Source of the DNA: Scolanthus callimorphus
Taxonomy: Eukaryota > Cnidaria > Anthozoa > Actiniaria > Edwardsiidae
Direction of reading: 5' to 3'
Length of the DNA stretch: 64,000 bases
Assembly (NCBI GenBank): GCA_033964015.1
Contig: CM066912.1
Coordinates: forward strand, 33,607,205 to 33,671,204
Shown here piece after piece: positions 36,601-43,500 of this stretch; the first letter of the stretch is position 1; every line of letters begins with the position of its first letter. The notes beneath the pieces are model-generated. The model was not told the origin of the DNA. It worked only from the letters and a program-made list of their open reading frames with translations, and did no database searches. Position numbers and translations under genes: made by a program.

Positions 36601-39600
36601 TAGCATGAAGAATGATTTAACTAGATGTCACATGGCGCGACGTAATTCATCCATCCATCCACATACAAGCAGATTCGTGTCCAGAGACTGTACCCATGGG
36701 GTACCGGCTAGCTAAGACGTGGGCCAATATTCATCGAAGACAAAAAGCCCTTGTGAATGTGGAATTGGTCAGTTTCGAAGGGGAACACTTTTTTCCCAGC
36801 CGGTAAAGCTTGCAAAAAACTAGAATAAATTGGGATTATTTTCTTGTTTATGGTCAATCTTGAAATAAAGTAAAAAGTAGACTTTTTTTTTAGAAAAAGG
36901 TGGACCTTTTCCAAGATTTGTTTTGACAGAGAAAATCCGAATAAGGTCTGGCATTTTCATCGATCTCAGAAGTGACAATATGGAAAATAGGGAAAGGTGC
37001 TATTTTCTGGAATCAGAAGTGAAAGTCAAGTGGAAAATAGAATTGCCGGTTTGTGCCACGGATTCAAACATAAATGGGGTCCGGAATCAAATTTTTTGAA
37101 AGTTTTCAAAACCGTTTTTTTTGTCACACGTATACGTTTTTTTTTTCTTCTCCTAACTATGATCACAAATCTTGACTTTGTTCATTTTAGGTCGTAGACT
37201 AAGAGTCCGTATCCGCAGCGAAGGCTGTAATGACAACGCAAGAGAGGAGGCTGTGGCATAGCGTCTATATGGATACGAGGAAGGGATAAATCTAAGCGTA
37301 GAAGAGGATTTAACTGTGTTGTGGTGAACGCCAAAGGTATCATAGTTTATAGAGGGTAATGGTTAGGAACCTGACACTCTTTGTTTACTTTGTCAGAGGA
37401 ATCTTTTGTTTGTGCACTGTGCAGGGTCACGGTACATAAGTACCAAAATCCAACCAGTAAAACCAGACATGCATATTAGATGAGCATGTAACAAAAGATT
37501 GTGCAGGGTCAATATCACGTGATAGCCCTCTCTCAACATCCAGCCCACGCTATTGTGTTGACCCTTTGAATTTTGCCGGGCTTCATAACCATTCCACTCC
37601 ATATTAACTATATTGTGCAGGGTCAATATATATCACGTGATAGCCCCTCTCAACATCCAGCCCACGCTATTGTGTTGACCCTTTGAAGTTTGCCGGGCTT
37701 CCCAACCATTCCGCTCCGTTAACTACGCTTATATGCAGGTGTTTACTCTATTGGTCAAATGACAGCTCGCGCACTAACTTCAATTTCATAACATTTTTTT
37801 AGATGGAAAGGTCATCAGAAGCAAAGGCTTCGACACATATGGTAAACCGAGAACACGAGAACAAAAGCGTCTTCTTAATTTTCTGAAACGGATGACACGC
37901 TACCGTTACAGGTATTAAAGTAATTACAGCTTGAACAATAAGCCTTCTTTCTACATAACCTGCTTTTCGGCTACCTGTGGATTGTCTGCCACAGGTATCC
38001 CGAAAACTTGTCTGATAGAGCGGATTTCAGATGACAGCGTTTTCTGCGTGTTCCGATTGGTTGAGGACTTGGGTCTTTGTTAAATCAGCCAATCAGAACG
38101 AGAAGAGAAACACTTTTGTCATGACTTACTTCGTCCCCTGATTGGTTAGTTGTTGAATGGGTTTCGTTTCTGATTGGCTAAGTGTATTAACTTTGTGATT
38201 AGTTTTCTACACTGATCGGAAATTCGCGCCAACAACAACAAGCCTTTGCGTCCATACAAGAGAGTCTACTAAAGGAAAGTCATGGCTTTTCTTAGTTCTG
38301 CTTATCAGGGCAAATGCATGATACTTAAGATTCTTCACCTACTGTTTTGAGAGTCACGCGCCTTCTGTTGTGTTATTAGCCTTCCTCAGCAGGCATCTCT
38401 CGGCTCAAAATCAGCTCAAATTAAAAGCGAATTACAACGCGCGGGGTTGCTGTGCTCTGGCAAAAACGCGCGAGACCCCCTCTTTTTGTCACGCACAGGA
38501 AGCCCAAATCTTGCAAATCGCGAAAGAGCCGAAAGCGAGCCGAAAACACGCCATAAAAGACGCGTGCAGAGGGAGATCATAACCTAGTAGGTGGCCAACT
38601 AACCACTCTGCTCTGAGCTACATCGTGCTGAATTATTAAGATACCCAAAAAGGTCCAAACAGCCGTCCACGGTTGCTTATTGGCTAGTTCGGACTCTATC
38701 ATGCCGCCACTGTCCTGTTAAGATTGTTTGTGTAGCATTAGCCTTTTAACATGTTATTCTGATAGAGAAACCAAGAGCAGAGTCACTAGAATGTAATCAG
38801 CTCTATATCTACTTACTCTAGACATAAGGTTAAGGCCACGTTTTAAAAACCAAACTCAAAACTTTCCTTTTCAAAGAAGCATTCCATTGATGTCTTGCTT
38901 TATGCCTATATTGTTTATCGGTTTTTGTTGATGATCAGTTTATTTCTTTTGACTTTTGAACGGAACTGTATGTAGGAAAAAATCCCGGGGGGGGGGGGGG
39001 GACTTTTTGTCGGGGATGATCGTCGGAAATTTTCAGTTTCACCCCTAAAAGATGCCAAACATGGCGGGCCATGGCGTGGCTCAAAAAATTTATTACCCTA
39101 AAAGATACCCTAAAAGATGAGGTCTTATATACCAAGTAGGCGTGAAGGACACAGGTAACGGGTAAACGATACCCATCAAGAAATTTCCGTGTTTGTTTCT
39201 AATTTATCGAATAATCTCTCTTTCTTACACGGGTTTTAGAAGCACCATCATAAGAAAAAACAATTTGGACACAGTTTCGGCCCTAAAAGATACCAATCTA
39301 CCTAAAATTTATTGAAGATCAAGATCACCCCTAAAAGAGACCAAACCATCGTGATTTTAACCCCTAAAAGATACGACGATCATCCCCGACAAAAAAATAT
39401 GGGAGTCCCCCCCCCCCCCACCCGGGGGGAAAAATGCTCGTGTAGACGGCGCTTGTCTTTGACGTGAATTTCATGGTTGATCGTTATTCGCTGGTTCTCT
39501 TTCCTTTTTAGAATTTATGTACTTTGTGCTGTTCAAGACACGGCAGTTCGCGGAAGAAATGATAGGAAGTTCACGAGAAAGCTGTTTAAGTTGTTCAGGA

Positions 39601-40483
39601 TTTTTACACGTCAACAAAGTGGATTCCGACTTGCATTCCGCAGTTCCTTTGCAATTCTTGGATATGCGGGACCAGTTTTCAGAGGCGCGCGGAGATTCTT
39701 GAAAGTGCGCCACAAAAGACGCAGACATGGCCCCTCCGAAATAAGGGCCTCACTCCCTCTTTTTCCAAAAAGTAAGTATTATATTATAGGCCCGATTCTC
39801 GGGTGGTTACAGTAACTAGAGATGGTTTTAGATGTCGAAAGGCATTTGTATTTGCGTTTAGTTACAGCTGTTTCAGGTAACACGCGACCCAGCGCGTTCA
39901 AAACATTTTTTGGGCAGTTGGATTTTCTGGTGCAGCGAATTGGCTTCTGTCGCGACATGTCTCGCTAGGGAAACCAAACAAATGAACTGGGCAAAGATTT
40001 GATTGGCTTACACGGACGGATTGCACTTTGATTGACCGGCTCAACGAATTGCGATACAAAACAAATTGCGATTTATATTGAAGCATTGAAAGAAAAAATT
40101 GTCCGTATTGAACAGGGAAAATACGACGCAAAAAATCTCTTAACTTGTTGCTTGGGTAGAGCGCGGATCTACTTTGAGCCACAAATTCTCGCTTTGTTGC
40201 TCGTTTTTCATCAAACAACTTGTCGCTTAAAGAGCCTGTGTCAGCCGCCATTTTGACAGCATAGCAACATACCAAGTGGGGAAAACATCCATTTCCATCG
40301 GCTGATTTAGAGAATATAGAGCAATTTTCTCGATTGAATTTGGTAAATCAAATCTGAAACTTTGTTTTTAGACGTTTATTTAGAGGTTTCTACTCGTAAT
40401 TCGTCTTCTAATATCGAGCGAAAACAATAACAAAGGAGTGGCTGACACAGGCTCTTTTATAACGTTTTGCCTACAATGCAAAG

Positions 40484-40521
<38 letters not shown>

Positions 40522-43500
40522 GTCAGTGAGGTGCTAAGGGGCGAAATCCGCCTTGGGCTCGCATGTGTGATAATCAAAAGAAATTTGGTGAAAAACGATG
40601 AGCAACAAATATTAGACTTCGATAATTTGAGGGATTTTGTGTCTCGTATTTTCCCAGCTTTAGGCAGAGTACCCAGGATTTCGGTCACGTGAGTGCAACC
40701 TGAGGCCCTACTACCTCACCCATCCACGAGCCGTCTTCCCCGGGCTGTAGGTTTGACTCGGTCCTCTTAGTAGCATACAGTACAGTCATAGAAAATATCA
40801 AAACTCTGAGCACTTCAAACCCACTTCTCCCCATTGATAGCCCATAAATTGATAGCCCGGAGTATTTGTCTTGTATATAGTCAACCTATCTGATTTACAA
40901 ACTCATTCATGGCCTGAACCAATCCACGATTGAATATTTCTCACTGGAGTAAATCAATTAATATCCCTTGATATTGCTTTATGGGTTTGGGAATTGTAAA
41001 ATTGTAAAAAATAACAAACGAACGGCAGACTAATTAACAATTAGACCCCAAGGCCGAATGTGCTATGATGAATAGACCATGAGACCGAAGGGGTCCGCGC
41101 GCTAAATACGTCGACGACTTGACTGTGATGGAGATCATTCCCCGGAAATTTTCCATCACTGCTCAATTGTATTGTTGACGACATTTCCTCCTTTGCAGAA
41201 CGTAACAACATGGTTCTGAACCCGCGTAAGTGCAAATCTATGGCTGTTGACTTTCTTCACTTCAATAGTTGCGTGCCACGGCGAATAACCATCGGTGGTT
41301 CTTTCATCGAGCAGGTTTCGTCCTTTAAGCTGCTCGGCGTGTACATCTCAGAAGATCTTTCCTGGACAGCGCACTGCGACTATGTAGTGAAGAAAGCCAA
41401 CAAAAGGCTTTATGCCTTGAGGCAACTTTATGCCTTGAGGTTTGGTGCCTTACCGTCTGACATCATCATCGTTTATTGTAGCCTTATCCGAACAATAATT
41501 GAGTACGCTGCCGTGGTGTATGCTTCCCTCCCGCAGTTCCTCTCCGATCATCTCGAGAGAGTTCAAAGGAGGGCAATGGCAATTATCTGGCCTGGCACCA
41601 GTTATAATACCACCCTTGATAAAGCGGGTATACCTACCCTCTCTGAGAGGCGTGTATCTTTATGCCATCGCTTTATCAATAATATTTCTCCCGCCAACCC
41701 AATCTTATCCACTTATCCACCAACGTAAAAGCGTAATTCCATCTACTATTCGCTTAGATCAGGAACTACCTCTCGCCCCTTGCCTTCCAGGACAGACCGT
41801 TTTGCCAATTTTGTAACTGTAAAGTTTCAGCCAATTTAATGTTATTAAGTGTAAATTTGTCATATGTATATAGCCTTAACTTGCGCATTTGTATTTACCT
41901 ATAATTCAGTGTTTCACTGTAAAAGGAATTAATAAACCATATTATTCTTGAATGGTCTATTGATATCATAGCACATGAGGACGAGAGGTCTAATTGTTTT
42001 AGTATAAACCAACTAGTTGGTCGGTTTTGGCAATGAATTCCATTATTTTATGTTGAAAAAATCAAGTTTTCTTGCAAAGAAAGGTGGTGGTTTTGCCAGG
42101 CACTGTCTATCACTAATAGACCATTAGTAGCTCAGCCAATCAGAACGCAGCATTGATAATAGACCACGAGTGTGATTTGACTAATACTCTTTATTTCCCA
42201 GGCTACCTTTGGCTGCGTCTGTTCAATAAAAACCACAAGATCGTGGGCATACGACGTTATGGCCGCAATTGGCGCTACACGGTCATTTACTTTGGACTCC
42301 GCAGGAAATGGGCCATCCGTGGGGGGCGCTGGTGTATGTGGGATGGCAGGAAATGGATCCGTGGTAGTCACTTTGTACCCGCAAGGATAAGAATCGGACG
42401 CGGCTACTACAACGTAAGAATGAAAACTAGTGATTCCCCTGTCAGCTCCACAATCTCCACATGAGCAGAGGGACGGAAAGGGGGGGACGCGTAGGGAATT
42501 ATATCATTAACTAGCTGATGCCCGTGAAAAATTCACGGAGTGTAGGGGGAAATTTATTTTACTTAAAGTGTTCTCTGTTTAAAAAAAAACGGGAAAAAAA
42601 TCACAATGGCCATATGGATGTAGGGGAGGGGTTCATGATTTCCCCCTTCCATAAACTGCTGGATTTACATTACTAATAACCTCCCATCAGCCTGAGTACC
42701 CCGTCCCACCATGCCGAAATAAATAAAGTGAGCCCAAAAGGATTTTTTTGCACTGGTCTCCCTGATTGGTGCGACAAAATCACGCGTGTGTCCGTCTCTC
42801 AAATCGGTCAAAGAACCCGTGAAAATCGAAAGCGCAATTTGACTTCGGAATTGTTTGTATGTTTATCATATCTCAGTGAGGGGAGAGAAGAAACAGGCCA
42901 AGTAAAAATGGTCTAAGGACTAAGACTTTTTTTTAGTTTATATTATTTATATTTTTTTCGGCTTTACTCGCTTAAAAAATAGCTTGAATTAGAACTTAGC
43001 CCAAAGTGAATCTTTTCCAACAAAAACATGCCCACTGGAGGGATTCCTCCTTCTCTTCGGGATTGTGTCCTTCGTTTTGCGATAGAGCCGTCAGGATTTA
43101 TACTTAGAAAATATTATTCATGACGTTCACGGACTTTGTTTTGTAAATGTGTCATTTCGACTTAGCATGACTTAGCGCGTGCTCCGAGGGAAGCAAGGTA
43201 GTGTGTACGTTTGTTGAAACTTGAATGAAAATTTTTCTCAGCTCAAATCTTTCAAGTTAGAACTGCACATTCCTGTATGTAATCTGTAAGAGAACCATTT
43301 AAGTTTGAATGTCAATGGTGCTTTCGGCTGCGCGAACCGAGTTCTTTTTTAGTTTCTGTGGGAGAACTCAACATGGCGGCGATGGCGGCTTTGTTCCTCG
43401 CTAAAGAAATCGCTTGAATTAGAACTTAGCCCGAGGTGAATCTTTTCCAACAAAAACACGCCCATGGTCCAGATTTCCACCTTCCCTTCGGGTTTGCGAA

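Larger units (their letters stand above)
34840..37064. mobile_element. Outer foldback element, split by a younger copy
   Basis: Left arm 34840-35055 starts AATCCGTGGCACAAACAGGC. The right arm (36717-37064) ends GCCGGTTTGTGCCACGGATT. caaac lies on both flanks. The middle resumes at 36215 after the inner copy (36215-36340) and is also interrupted by a 91-base hairpin element. Confidence 0.7.

Noticed and set aside
38370..38582. 70-codon ORF in intron 15
   Set aside because: Moderately basic, but lacks flanking splice sites in phase and does not match the exon style.
42414..42464. Reading exon 17 through to a stop as the end of the gene
   Set aside because: The gtaaga donor at 42414 and the phase-0 acceptor of exon 18 fit together better, though the read-through remains possible as an alternative end.
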